NCBI RefSeq assembly: GCF_015209585.1
Contig: NZ_JADEYR010000001.1
Coordinates: 434,001-498,000 of the forward strand
From: Brachybacterium epidermidis
Lineage (GTDB): Bacteria; Actinomycetota; Actinomycetes; Actinomycetales; Dermabacteraceae
Direction: 5' to 3'
Length of the DNA: 64,000 nt
This document shows positions 1 to 7,018 of the stretch, one piece after another (positions within the stretch are counted from its first letter, which is position 1; the number at the start of each line of letters is the position of its first letter). The notes under the pieces were generated by a model that was given only the letters and a program-made list of their open reading frames with translations, was not told the origin of the DNA and ran no database searches. The translations under genes and the position numbers were made by a program.

Positions 1-395
1 AGACCCCTTCGAACGGTGCGCTCGCCGTCGCAGGCGGCGTCATCGGCCTGGTCGTGCTGACCACGGGCATCGCCATCGCCGTCGCCCTCTCGGGTGATGA
101 CGAGAAGAAGGCCCACAAGGAGGCCGAGAAGGCCCGTGAGCAGGCCGCCAAGGATGCCGAGAAGGCCCGCGAGGACGCCCGCAAGGCCCGCGCCGCGTTC
201 TTCGAGGACGTCCAGACGAAAGCCCGCAACGCCGAGAAGCAGGTGCGCGGGGGGATCGAGCAGGCACGCAAGGACGCCACGAAGTCCCGGAAGAAGGCCC
301 GCAAGAACGCCGCGAAGGCCCGCAGGAGCACGTCCTCGGACATCGAGAAGGCGCTGAAGCGCGCTCACAAGGCCGTCGCCAAGGCCACCAGGTAG
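1..395 (+). CDS. Membrane-anchored coiled-coil protein, 5' end cut by window
   Basis: The frame is open from base 3 with no start needed inside the window, so the N-terminus lies to the left. What remains is one hydrophobic helix (Gly/Val/Leu/Ile-rich, bases about 18-87) followed by about 100 residues made almost only of Ala, Lys, Glu, Arg and Asp in heptad-like spacing, first acidic-mixed and then strongly basic. This reads as a transmembrane anchor plus a cytoplasmic or extracytoplasmic helical rod. No catalytic motif is visible and no function can be assigned. GTG at 54 is a possible internal start but would cut through the hydrophobic helix, so I do not prefer it. Confidence 0.6.
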   Translation, partial: TPSNGALAVAGGVIGLVVLTTGIAIAVALSGDDEKKAHKEAEKAREQAAKDAEKAREDARKARAAFFEDVQTKARNAEKQVRGGIEQARKDATKSRKKARKNAAKARRSTSSDIEKALKRAHKAVAKATR

Positions 396-399
396 GAGC

Positions 400-828
400 T
401 CAGTGCCGGGTGGCGGCGAGATCCCCGCGCACGTACAGCCAAGACCCGTCCACGCGCGTGAAGTGCGAGATCTCGTGCAGTTCCCGGCGGCCCTGTTCGG
501 TGCGGGCGATCGCCACGAACTCCACGGTGCCCTCGTCGTCGAAGGGACCGCCCCCAGTGGTGCCGCGCACGTCGAGCCGCAGCCACCGGGTGTCGGCGAG
601 GCTGCGGGCAAGGTCGGCCCGGTCCGGGCGGGTGTCCGGGTGCCAGGAGGCCAGGGCGTGCTCGAGGTCCTGCGTGGTGAACGCGGTGTAGCGCGAGCGC
701 ATCAGTGCTTCCGCGGTGGCCGCCCTCCGCTTGCCGGTCAGGACCGGACCGCAGCAGGAACCGAAGGTGTCACCGCTGCCGCAGGGGCAGCGCTCGTCGT
801 TCGCAGGATGACGGGTCGAGGAGCTCAT
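400..828 (-). CDS. YchJ-family protein with SEC-C zinc motif
   Basis: A 142-residue protein. The N-terminus carries the SEC-C type zinc-binding motif CPCGSG...SCCGP (residues about 14-27), followed by the YchJ/UPF0225 core with the ALMRSRYTAF signature and a C-terminal H-F-x-R segment. Family members are small soluble proteins of unknown biochemical role; SEC-C motifs in SecA bind zinc and SecB, which is only suggestive here. The frame is open further upstream to 939, but the conserved part begins at the ATG at 828 and the extra 37 residues are Arg/Gly-rich and overlap the promoter side of the divergent GNAT gene, so the shorter start is chosen. Confidence 0.85.
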   Translation of the reverse strand: MSSSTRHPANDERCPCGSGDTFGSCCGPVLTGKRRAATAEALMRSRYTAFTTQDLEHALASWHPDTRPDRADLARSLADTRWLRLDVRGTTGGGPFDDEGTVEFVAIARTEQGRRELHEISHFTRVDGSWLYVRGDLAATRH

Positions 829-937
829 TCCCCGATTATCGCCGACTCTTCCCCCGTGGCCCGAGCGGGCGCTCCCGAGGCGGCCAGGGCGGGTGCCCCG
901 GGTGCGGGGCGCAGCGGGGCCTGGCAGGGTCGACCCC

Positions 938-1387
938 ATGGCTGCTGATCAGGATCCACCCTCGCGAGACGCCACCCTTCCGAGCGGGTACCGGCTGCGA
1001 CGCGAGGCGCCCACCCTCGAGGAGTACGTGCGGATGCGCACCGTCGCCGGTCTCAGCCCCATCACGGCGGCCCAGGCGGCAGGGCCGCTGGAGACCAGCT
1101 GGGCGTGGTGCACCGTCCGCGACGGCGATGGGTGCCTGGCGGCGATGGGACGGGTGCTGGGTGACGGCGGCTGGTACTTCCACATCGCTGATGTGGCCAC
1201 CGACCCCGCCCACCAGCGGCGCGGACTGGGGCGCGCGGTGATGGAGGATCTGATCTCCCGGATCGACGACGAGGCGCCCCCGAAGCCCTACATCACCCTG
1301 CTGGGCGACCCGCCGGGCCGTTCTCTCTACCGGTCCCTGGGATTCGTGGACTCCGAGCCCAGCCTGGGGATGCGCCTGCCGCGGTGA
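938..1387 (+). CDS. GNAT family N-acetyltransferase
   Basis: A 149-residue GNAT acyltransferase. The acetyl-CoA pyrophosphate loop is seen as H-Q-R-R-G-L-G-R-A preceded by the typical V-A-T-D-P strand (residues about 88-103), and the C-terminal beta-bulge segment ends Y-R-S-L-G-F. Substrate cannot be read from sequence. ATG at 938 is taken as start; an in-frame ATG at 893 would add 15 Arg/Gly/Pro residues with no family match. It is divergent from the YchJ-like gene with about 110 bp between, which must hold both promoters. Confidence 0.85.
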   Translation: MAADQDPPSRDATLPSGYRLRREAPTLEEYVRMRTVAGLSPITAAQAAGPLETSWAWCTVRDGDGCLAAMGRVLGDGGWYFHIADVATDPAHQRRGLGRAVMEDLISRIDDEAPPKPYITLLGDPPGRSLYRSLGFVDSEPSLGMRLPR

Positions 1388-1516
1388 GCGCGCGTCCGGG
1401 CTGATGCCCGCGCCTGCACTCAGCTGCACATCGGCGCCGGCTCCGTGGTCACCAAGGACGTGCCCGCCGCAGCGGTGGTGGACGGGAACCCTGTCCGCAT
1501 GATCCGTGAGCCCCAA
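1388..1516 (+). pseudogene. C-terminal remnant of a hexapeptide-repeat (LbH) O-acetyltransferase
   Basis: Starting a few codons after the GNAT stop, the same reading frame gives a run containing H-I-G-A-G-S-V-V-T-K-D-V-P and then V-V-D-G-N-P-V-R-M-I-R-E. That is the last coil and C-terminal tail of maltose/galactoside/serine O-acetyltransferases (the G-S-V-V-T-K-D-I-P and G-N-P-A-R motifs). There is no start codon and no upstream catalytic coils; the rest of the gene is gone. After R-E-P-Q-E-P the frame runs into Arg/Ser-rich sequence without meaning. Confidence 0.7.
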
Positions 1517-1686
1517 GAGCCGAGTGCGAGCAGTGCCTCGGGGAGTGGCGGAGGAGTCCCCGGCCGGTGCGGAGCAGGCCGCCTGCGCAACGGACCTGCG
1601 GTACGTGGCCGGAGCCGATGTGCGCTGCACCGTGACCGCAGGGCACGGTCGTCCTCTCCGGTCCGGCGACGGGACCGATGGACGGA

Positions 1687-2583
1687 TCAGCGGCGCGACC
1701 AGCCGGGGGTGGAGGGGCCGATCGTCGGCCACCAGCCGGTCTCAGACATGAACCGCACCGAGGAGATCCGCTGGGAGCGGCGCTGCACCTCGAGTCGGGT
1801 GCCCACCAGGGCCTGGGTGATCTCCGGGTAGAACTTCGCCGGCCCCTCGGCCTTCGCCTCGATCCCGAGGTCCTTCGCCCAGCGACCCCGCGTGATGGGC
1901 TCACCCCCCACGTTGTAGAAACCGCTGCTGGCGCGCAGGGCCGCGACGAACGCCCGCCCCGCATCGGTGTGGTGCAGCAGGGTGATGTACCCGTCGGGGC
2001 GGCCCAGCAGGATCGGGTCGCCCGCGCGGGTGGCCTTCAGAGCGTGGGTGGTGTGGGGGTCGCGGCCGAACAGCTGCGCAAGGCGCAGGATCACGGCGCT
2101 GCGACCGGAGGTCGCGAAGTCCACGGCGGCGCGCATCTCCCGCACGCGCGGGCGGAACGCCTGGTTGCGCACCGCGAGGGCGAGATCCTCCCCGATCCAG
2201 TCCGAGCCGTTGTCCGGGTACAGGTAGGCGGAGGATTCCTGGATCAGGCGGCGCACCCCGGAACGCGCGGCGGCCTCTGCGATCGCGACGGAGGCCTCCA
2301 TGTGCAGGCGGTCGTCCTCCCGCCAGGCCAGAGGCCGCATGGCGGCCATGCCCACGGGCACCTTGGCGAGGGTGTTGATGACGACGTCGTGGCCGCGGAA
2401 GGCGCGGGAGAGGTCGTTGCTGTCGAACACATCAGCGATGACGGCGGTGCCGCCGCGGCCCTCAATCACGGGGACCCCGCGGTCGCGGCGGGTGACGCCG
2501 GTGACCTCATGCCCCGCGGCCACGAGGGCTTCGACGGCCTCCTGGCCCAGTACGCCCGTGGCGCCGGTGACGGCGATCCTCAC
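1687..2583 (-). CDS. NAD(P)-binding epimerase/NmrA-like reductase
   Basis: A 298-residue atypical SDR. The N-terminal Rossmann motif V-T-G-A-T-G-V-L-G is at residues 5-13, an E-S-S-A-Y-L-Y-P segment holds the active-site Ser/Tyr region, and G-G-E-P-I-T near residue 255 is the C-terminal substrate-domain signature of NAD-dependent epimerases. The GTG at 2583 is preferred because an AGAGGAGG ribosome site lies just upstream; the open frame continues to 2754 but that stretch has no family similarity. Substrate is unknown. It stands alone, running away from tRNA-Lys. Confidence 0.8.
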   Translation of the reverse strand: MRIAVTGATGVLGQEAVEALVAAGHEVTGVTRRDRGVPVIEGRGGTAVIADVFDSNDLSRAFRGHDVVINTLAKVPVGMAAMRPLAWREDDRLHMEASVAIAEAAARSGVRRLIQESSAYLYPDNGSDWIGEDLALAVRNQAFRPRVREMRAAVDFATSGRSAVILRLAQLFGRDPHTTHALKATRAGDPILLGRPDGYITLLHHTDAGRAFVAALRASSGFYNVGGEPITRGRWAKDLGIEAKAEGPAKFYPEITQALVGTRLEVQRRSQRISSVRFMSETGWWPTIGPSTPGWSRR

Positions 2584-2811
2584 GCTGTCCTCCTCTGCCG
2601 ACGGGTCCGGGCCGCCTGGGTCGATGACGCTGCGATGACCGATTCTAGGGGATGGAGCAGGTCCCGCCGTGCGATGACAGCCCTGCTCGCCCGGGTGGAT
2701 CGTCGGCAGAGACGCCGTGGGGGCGGCCGGGCGGGATCCTGTCGGCTCGCTCACAGAGTGCCCCGTCGCGTTGGATGACGGCGATCCGAGGTGTAGTGTC
2801 TACTCCTGTTC

Positions 2812-2885
2812 GCGCCATTAGCTCAGTTGGTTAGAGCAGCTGACTCTTAATCAGCGGGTCCGGGGTTCGAGTCCCTGATGGCGCA
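2812..2885 (+). tRNA. tRNA-Lys (CUU)
   Basis: A full cloverleaf can be folded: acceptor GCGCCAT/ATGGCGC, D arm with AGCTCAGTTGGTTAGAGC, anticodon stem-loop with CTT in the loop CTCTTAA, T arm GGTTCGAGTCC, discriminator A. CCA is not encoded. tRNA-Lys genes are common landing sites for integrases, and the next 16 kb is accessory DNA. Confidence 0.97.
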
Positions 2886-2893
2886 CCCGCGAG

Positions 2894-2922
2894 AGAGGCC
2901 CCACCGGATCGGTGGGGCCTCT
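2894..2922 (+). terminator. Hairpin terminator after tRNA-Lys
   Basis: A perfect 12-bp stem AGAGGCCCCACC / GGTGGGGCCTCT with a 5-base loop directly follows the tRNA. There is no long T tract, as is common in high-GC actinobacteria. Confidence 0.75.
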
Positions 2923-2924
2923 TC

Positions 2925-3065
2925 GCGTCTCGGAACAGTCCGAGACCGTCGAACAGGTCGGCCACCGGTACGTCGAAGTAGCTGGCGGCGTACTCGATCT
3001 CCTTCGCTTTCCATGGCGCTCCCTTTGATCTCGGCAAAGATGATTGCGCGGCTCCACCCAGTGGC
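2925..3065 (-). pseudogene. Decayed XRE-type HTH regulator fragment
   Basis: On the minus strand a segment reads A-P-W-K-A-K-E-I-E-Y-A-A-S-Y-F-D-V-P-V-A-D-L-F, the C-terminal helices of a Cro/CI-type helix-turn-helix domain (E-I-x-x-I-A-x-x-L-x-V-x-x-x-x-L-F). The preceding part, W-S-R-A-I-I-F-A-E-I-K-G, lies in another frame, so a frameshift separates the two. No start codon with a ribosome site is present. It sits between tRNA-Lys and a recombinase remnant and looks like the leftover repressor of an integrated element. Confidence 0.45.
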
Positions 3066-3161
3066 CCGAACGGCTGGAGCGAGCCCACACCGCCACGCTG
3101 CGGCTGCGGCTCGACTCGATACCTCGTGGGATGGGCCGCGTGCCTGTGCGGCGGGGGACCG

Positions 3162-3281
3162 ATGACGCTCGGGCATCGGACCTGGCACTGCCAAGAGTGC
3201 GGGCAGCGCACGGTCATCGGCTGCGTGGATGCCGCCCGTGAGGTCCGGCCCCGTGATCCGCTCGCGATACGGAACTACTGA
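3162..3281 (+). CDS. Possible 39-residue zinc-finger-like small ORF
   Basis: ATG at 3162 opens a short frame whose middle reads W-H-C-Q-E-C-G-Q-R-T-V-I-G-C, a C-x2-C...C arrangement seen in small zinc-ribbon proteins of phages and other mobile elements. Translation ends at the TGA at 3279-3281. No strong ribosome site is visible and I recognise no family. It may be a remnant of the same element as the HTH and recombinase fragments. Confidence 0.25.
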   Translation: MTLGHRTWHCQECGQRTVIGCVDAAREVRPRDPLAIRNY

Positions 3282-3304
3282 CGTACTGCAATACGGAACT
3301 ACTG
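3267..3304. repeat. Direct repeat, 14 bp x2
   Basis: The 14-mer ATACGGAACTACTG occurs at 3267-3280 and again at 3291-3304, 24 bp apart, with further partial copies (ACTACTGCA) just after. The stretch is AT-richer than its surroundings and lies immediately downstream of the truncated serine recombinase gene. It could be a remnant of a recombination site. Confidence 0.6.
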
Positions 3305-3335
3305 CACTACTGCAATGCCTGGTCCGGCGGGACGG

Positions 3336-3809
3336 TCAGCGGAGAACGGGCTGGATCTCCTGTTGCTGGCGGTACGTCTCGTGGCCGGGGGTGTCTCCTC
3401 GGCAGATGCGAGCAACGGTGCTGGCGGATAGTCCGGTTGCGGAGGCAATGGCTCGGTACGGCCGGCCCTGGCCGCGCAGGAGCAAGACGGTCTCGTACTG
3501 CTCGGGCTTGACGGCGATCGGTCGGCCGGGGCGGTGGCCGCGGTTCCGAGCGGCTTCGAGCCCTGCCGTGGTGCGCTCCCTGATGCGGTCTCGCTCGCGC
3601 TGCGCGAGGGCTCCGAGCAGCGTCACCGAGAACATGCCGTCTGCTGTGGAGGTGTCCACGCGCTCGTGCAGCGACTCCACCGTGATCCCGCGGGTCGTCA
3701 GCTCGTCCAAGGTAAGAATGAGCCGGCTCGTGCGCCGGGAGAGGCGATCGAGGTCGGTCACCACCAGGGTGTCGCCCTCGGCCAGTACGCCCGACATGAG
3801 CCGGTCTAG
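3336..3809 (-). pseudogene. Serine recombinase (resolvase/invertase), 5'-truncated
   Basis: About 157 residues of a Hin/Pin-like serine recombinase: T-D-L-D-R-L-S-R-R (the conserved D-R-x-x-R segment), the long E helix (A-Q-R-E-R-D-R-I-R-E-R), then G-R-P and a C-terminal Hin-type HTH with Y-R-A-I-A-S-A-T-G-L-S-A-S-T-V-A-R-I. The first 55-60 residues with the catalytic serine (Y-x-R-V-S) are missing. The frame runs upstream of the ATG at 3797 into L-D-R-L and is then cut at a CTAG sequence where the IS481 inverted repeat begins. The missing 5' part is not found on the far side of the IS at 6332 onward, so a deletion went with or followed the insertion. Confidence 0.75.
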
Positions 3810-3908
3810 GTGTAGTTGGTCATGACGTTGTCGACGCCGGTGCGGAGGCGTGAGGCCGGGGGCTGATCGCCGCAGGCGGTGTGGGGCCGATGGACTCTTC
3901 TATGTCTG

Positions 3909-4979
3909 TCAAGCCGTGGTCGGCGCCGCGTGGAGCGCCTCGAGAGTTCGGTAGATCCGCCGGGCGAGGTAGCGCTTGAGGCAGCGTCGGATCTCTTTTG
4001 TCGTGCGCCCCTCAGCTCGCCGTCTGTCAACGTAAGCGCGTGTCTCGGGGTCGTGAACCATTCGGGTGACCGTGGCCATGTGGAGCGCGCGATTGAGCCT
4101 TCGATCGCCTCCGCGATTCAGCCTGTGGCGAGTCGTGTTTCCCGACGATGCAGGGATGGGACTCACGCCGGCCAACGCCGCGAAGGCAGCTTCGTCACGC
4201 AAGCGCCCACGGTGTGACCATGCTGAATAGGCGACTGCGGCGGTCACGGGTCCGACGCCGATCACGTCCAGCAATGGGGCAGCTTTGCTCTGACGCAGAA
4301 GCTCCTCGAGCTGCGAGCGGTTGTCGGCGAGCTCAATGTCGAGAGCACGAACTCGCTTGGCCAGCCGGTGAGCCTCGGCTCGTGCAGCCGCGAGCTCGAG
4401 GTCTTCAACTCGAGTGCGCCAAGACGCCACCTCGGTGATCTGCCCGTTTGTCAGCGGCTTCCGCGCATCGAGGCCAAGATCTGCGGTGCGCAACAGGGCG
4501 GTGAGAGCGTTGACGCTGGCCGTGCGCTCCGAGCTCATGTTCTCCCGCGCGCTCGTCAGGACGCGTAACGCGGGACGCAAGCCGGCGTCGGAGCGGGGAT
4601 GGCGTAGCCGGTCGTCTTCCAGCGGCAGTACCGAGGCGCCGATGCGGTGCGCATCGAGGAGATCCGACTTACCAACGCGATGATGTGTCCGAGCATCCAT
4701 CCTGGCTGCCTCGGCGACTTCGTAGCCAGCGTCGGTCACGACTCGTGCGAGCCGTGCGCCATAGGTAGCGGCGCCTTCGATCACCCATAGAGCGGTCAGG
4801 TTCCCGCCAATGAGACGAGAGACCCAGGCTACGGCGCGATTCATGCCCGCGGACGTCGTCGGGAACTGCTTGGCAGCGATTTGCTCGCCGGTGGCTGCAG
4901 TCAGGACCGCGAAACTGTGGTTGCGGGCATGGGTATCCACTCCGATGACGAACGGGCGAGTATGCGCGACGATGGCCAT
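3909..4979 (-). CDS. IS110-family transposase (DEDD/serine recombinase type)
   Basis: A 356-residue transposase. The RuvC-like DEDD domain is visible: G-V-D-T-H (about residue 13), V-I-E-G-A, and K-S-D-L-L-D-A-H-R-I-G with the paired Asp. A middle coiled coil (R-V-E-D-L-E-L-A-A-A-R-A-E) follows, then the C-terminal Tnp domain with V-I-G-V-G-P-V-T-A-A (helix-hairpin-helix) and A-G-V-S-P-I-P-A-S-S-G-N-T, which contains the conserved catalytic serine. The protein seems intact. The ATG at 4979 starts M-A-I-V-A-H; upstream in-frame codons to 5066 lie in the non-coding end and show no family match. Confidence 0.93.
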   Translation of the reverse strand: MAIVAHTRPFVIGVDTHARNHSFAVLTAATGEQIAAKQFPTTSAGMNRAVAWVSRLIGGNLTALWVIEGAATYGARLARVVTDAGYEVAEAARMDARTHHRVGKSDLLDAHRIGASVLPLEDDRLRHPRSDAGLRPALRVLTSARENMSSERTASVNALTALLRTADLGLDARKPLTNGQITEVASWRTRVEDLELAAARAEAHRLAKRVRALDIELADNRSQLEELLRQSKAAPLLDVIGVGPVTAAVAYSAWSHRGRLRDEAAFAALAGVSPIPASSGNTTRHRLNRGGDRRLNRALHMATVTRMVHDPETRAYVDRRRAEGRTTKEIRRCLKRYLARRIYRTLEALHAAPTTA

Positions 4980-5293
4980 GGCGGTTCGTATTTCCTTCCA
5001 GGTCAGGACTGATGACGTGGCCGCTACGGGCCGGCGCAAGCCTGGATGGAAGTCACTTCGGGGCAATACTGTGATGAGTCACGACCTCGCCGAGAGGACG
5101 AGGGCGGACAGTCTTCTGATCAAGCCATCGGAGTGGGCCGGGCGAGCGCCGGCCACCCCACGCCGGAGCCGGACATGTCCATCGAAACGCACCCGATGGG
5201 GGCGAATAGTTGTAAGAGCCACGGCCTCGGCGCGGAAGCAGCACGACGCTCACCCTGCCAGCCAGTTCCAGACCAGCCGCTCAAAGACTCACA
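4980..5293 (-). ncRNA. IS110 long left end, candidate bridge-RNA region
   Basis: This 314-bp stretch between the element boundary and the transposase start has no credible gene. In IS110-group elements the long non-coding end upstream of the transposase encodes the bridge RNA that pairs with donor and target DNA. The position, length and asymmetric ends fit; I have not folded the RNA or identified its loops, so exact transcript ends are unknown. Confidence 0.45.
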
Positions 5294-6331
5294 GTAGTTG
5301 TAGTGGTGGTTCCAGACTCTGATCGCTTCGCGGCGCTGGTTCTCCGATTCGTAGCGGCGGGCGTAGAGGCACTCGTCGCTCATCAGCCGCTGGTAGCGCT
5401 CGATCTTCCCGTTGTGCCGGGGCGTGTAGGCCCGGGTGCGCTGGTGCCGGCCGATGAACGCGCTGGTCGAACGGTTGAACGCCTTCCCGGTGTAGTTCGC
5501 GCCGTTGTCCGTGACCAGGCGCGTGATCCGGGTGATGCCGTGAGCTGCGAAGAACACTCGGGCGCGGTGGAAGAACCCGATGGTCGTCGCGGCTTTCTCG
5601 TCCTCCAGGGCCTCGGTATAGGCCAGGCGGGAGAACCCGTCCTGCATGGAGTGGAGGTAGGTGTAGCCGACCTTCTGCTTGTGGGCACGCTTGCTGGCCA
5701 GGGCCTTCTCGCTGCCGCGGCCATGGGCCCACCAGCCGCCGCCCTCGGGGATCTTCCCGACCTTCTTCACGTCCATGTGGACCATGTGACCCGGGTAGCG
5801 GGCGATGATCTTTCCGGGCTTGCGGAGGTCCGCCCCGTCGGGAGTGATGTCGCGGATCTGGTTCAGGCCCAGGCGGTCCAGCCAGCGCGTCACCGTGCGC
5901 ACGCAGCACCGGAAACCCCGGCCATCGGCGAGCTCCCGGGCGATTCTGTGCGCGGACCACTTATTGGTCCGTCGCCAGTGCTCGATCAACTCCACCACCC
6001 ACGCAGGCAGCCGGGAGGGGCGGTTGGCCGGAGCACTGGAGTGGTCCACGAGGCCGGCGCTGCCGCGGTCACGGTAGCGGGCTACCCACTTCGACAAAGT
6101 GGCCCGAGCGATGTGGAACTCGGCCGCGACGTGAGCGATCGGGCGTCCGCGCTCGAGCACCTCGGTGACAGCTCGCTGTCTTCCAAGGACGGTCAGCGGG
6201 GCATTACGGTGGGTCATGGAACGGGTCTCCTCCCAGCAGATGAATGGCTTCAGCCCCACCCATCGTGCCGGTCAGGGACCCGTTCCTTCATCCCCGCACG
6301 GTGACTACAACGTCACGACCCGCAACAGCTA

Positions 6332-6557
6332 GCGCCCGTTGGGGCCGGGACCTTAATAGCTCAAAAGCGGCTGCCCGGGCCGCGGGCGTGATTTCGGGGG
6401 TTCCTGCTAATGGCGGCGCCGCACGCAACTGCGAGCAGCAGGACGGGCAGGCTCGGCCGTTCTTCGATCGCGGACGAGAGCGTGTCCGACGAGAGCCGCG
6501 CAGCCGGCACCGAGCGACCGGTCGACCGGTCGACCCCATGCTCCCGCAGTGAATCAC
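6332..6557. other. Non-coding junction between IS481 and copper operon
   Basis: About 230 bases with no recognisable gene. A minus-strand frame includes a short hydrophobic run (L-P-V-L-L-L-A-V-A-C-G-A-A-I) but has no start signal or family match. Repeated GACCGGTCGACC-type sequence lies near 6517-6535. It may be the scar of a deletion that removed the start of the recombinase gene. Confidence 0.4.
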
Positions 6558-6584
6558 TTGCCAAATACCCCCGGGGGGTATAAA
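6558..6584 (+). promoter_or_regulatory. copZ promoter with CsoR-type operator
   Basis: The 17-bp palindrome ATACCCCCGGGGGGTAT (6565-6581) matches the A-T-A-C-C-C-C-N-N-G-G-G-G-T-A-T class of CsoR copper-sensor operators. It sits between a TTGCCA (6558-6563) and a TATAAA (6579-6584), so a bound repressor would block both promoter elements. The promoter reads toward the copper chaperone gene starting at 6645. Confidence 0.75.
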
Positions 6585-6644
6585 ACTGAGGGGAGCAACG
6601 ACAGTTTCCGCCGCTGCTGCACCCTCTGATGCGAGGAGTACCTC

Positions 6645-6968
6645 ATGAGCCCCGAGACACTTCGACCCCTGCCGATGGCTTCCACCGGTTGTTCCTGCTG
6701 CGCCACCGCCCCGGTGGAGGACCGCGCCGCTGCTGAGGCGACTGCGACGTCCGCGGCCGAGACCACGACGTATCCGGTGCGGGGCATGACCTGTGGTCAC
6801 TGCGCCGACAGCGTGACCACGGCAATCACCGTTCTCGAGGGCGTGGAGGAAGTACGGATCGACCTGGCGCCCGGTGGGATCTCCACCGTGACCGTGGCCG
6901 GAGCTGCCGCACCGGCCGCCGTCCGCGCCGCCGTCGCGGAGGCCGGCTACACCGTGGCCGACGCCTGA
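6645..6968 (+). CDS. CopZ-like heavy-metal-associated domain protein
   Basis: A 107-residue cytosolic copper chaperone. The HMA domain occupies residues about 41-107 with the metal motif G-M-T-C-G-H-C-A (residues 47-54). The first 40 residues are an unusual extension with a second thiol cluster, G-C-S-C-C, and an Ala/Glu linker. It probably hands Cu(I) to the ATPase encoded 50 bp downstream. The ATG has a GAGGAG ribosome site 8 bases upstream. It is the first gene after the CsoR-type operator and so the leader of the copper operon. Confidence 0.9.
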   Translation: MSPETLRPLPMASTGCSCCATAPVEDRAAAEATATSAAETTTYPVRGMTCGHCADSVTTAITVLEGVEEVRIDLAPGGISTVTVAGAAAPAAVRAAVAEAGYTVADA

Positions 6969-7018
6969 CCCACCCCGGCAACACCCAGCCCCGTCCGGGG
7001 CCTTGCGGAAGGGACACC

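Larger units (their letters stand above)
3893..5293 (-). mobile_element. IS110-family insertion sequence
   Basis: The 1401-bp block lies exactly between the two halves of the IS481 transposase gene. It has a transposase gene, a long 5' non-coding end of 314 bp and a 3' end of only 16 bp. No terminal inverted repeats or target duplication are apparent, as expected for IS110. GACTC occurs at both ends (3893-3897 and 5286-5290). Confidence 0.88.
3806..6217 (-). pseudogene. IS481-family transposase gene, interrupted
   Basis: The 5' part (6217 down to 5294, 308 codons) has the N-terminal HTH (V-L-G-R-Q-R-A-V-T-E-V-L with T-L-S-K-W-V-A-R-Y), a second HTH (R-I-A-R-E-L) and the DDE core: H-M-D-V-K-K-V-G, L-V-T-D-N-G-A-N-Y and the Glu of K-I-E-R-Y. 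It stops matching after W-N-H-H-Y-N-Y. The missing end, H-R-P-H-T-A-C-G and on to V-M-T-N-Y-T, is at 3892-3806. Joined, the parts give an in-frame 336-codon family-typical transposase, so IS110 inserted without loss or gain of coding bases. The gene cannot make intact protein now. Confidence 0.9.
3807..6331 (-). mobile_element. IS481-family element, split by an IS110 insertion
   Basis: Terminal inverted repeats are visible: plus strand 3807-3839 and the complement of 6299-6331 share about 24 of 33 positions, including GGTC-TGACGTTGT and a terminal TGT. Both ends abut CTAG (3806-3809 and 6329-6332); IS481-type elements are known to target NCTAGN. The flanking N bases differ, so a clean 6-bp duplication is not present. 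Without the 1401-bp IS110 insert the element would be 1124 bp. Confidence 0.85.

Noticed and set aside
2831-2886. Protein end reading G-T-R-T-P-D-P-L-I-K-S-Q-L-L
   Set aside because: This is the translated complement of tRNA-Lys, a known annotation artefact; similar ones occur at the other tRNA genes.
3807-6331. Active composite transposon formed by IS481, IS1380 and IS3 around the copper genes
   Set aside because: The elements belong to different families with unrelated ends, so they cannot act as a pair.
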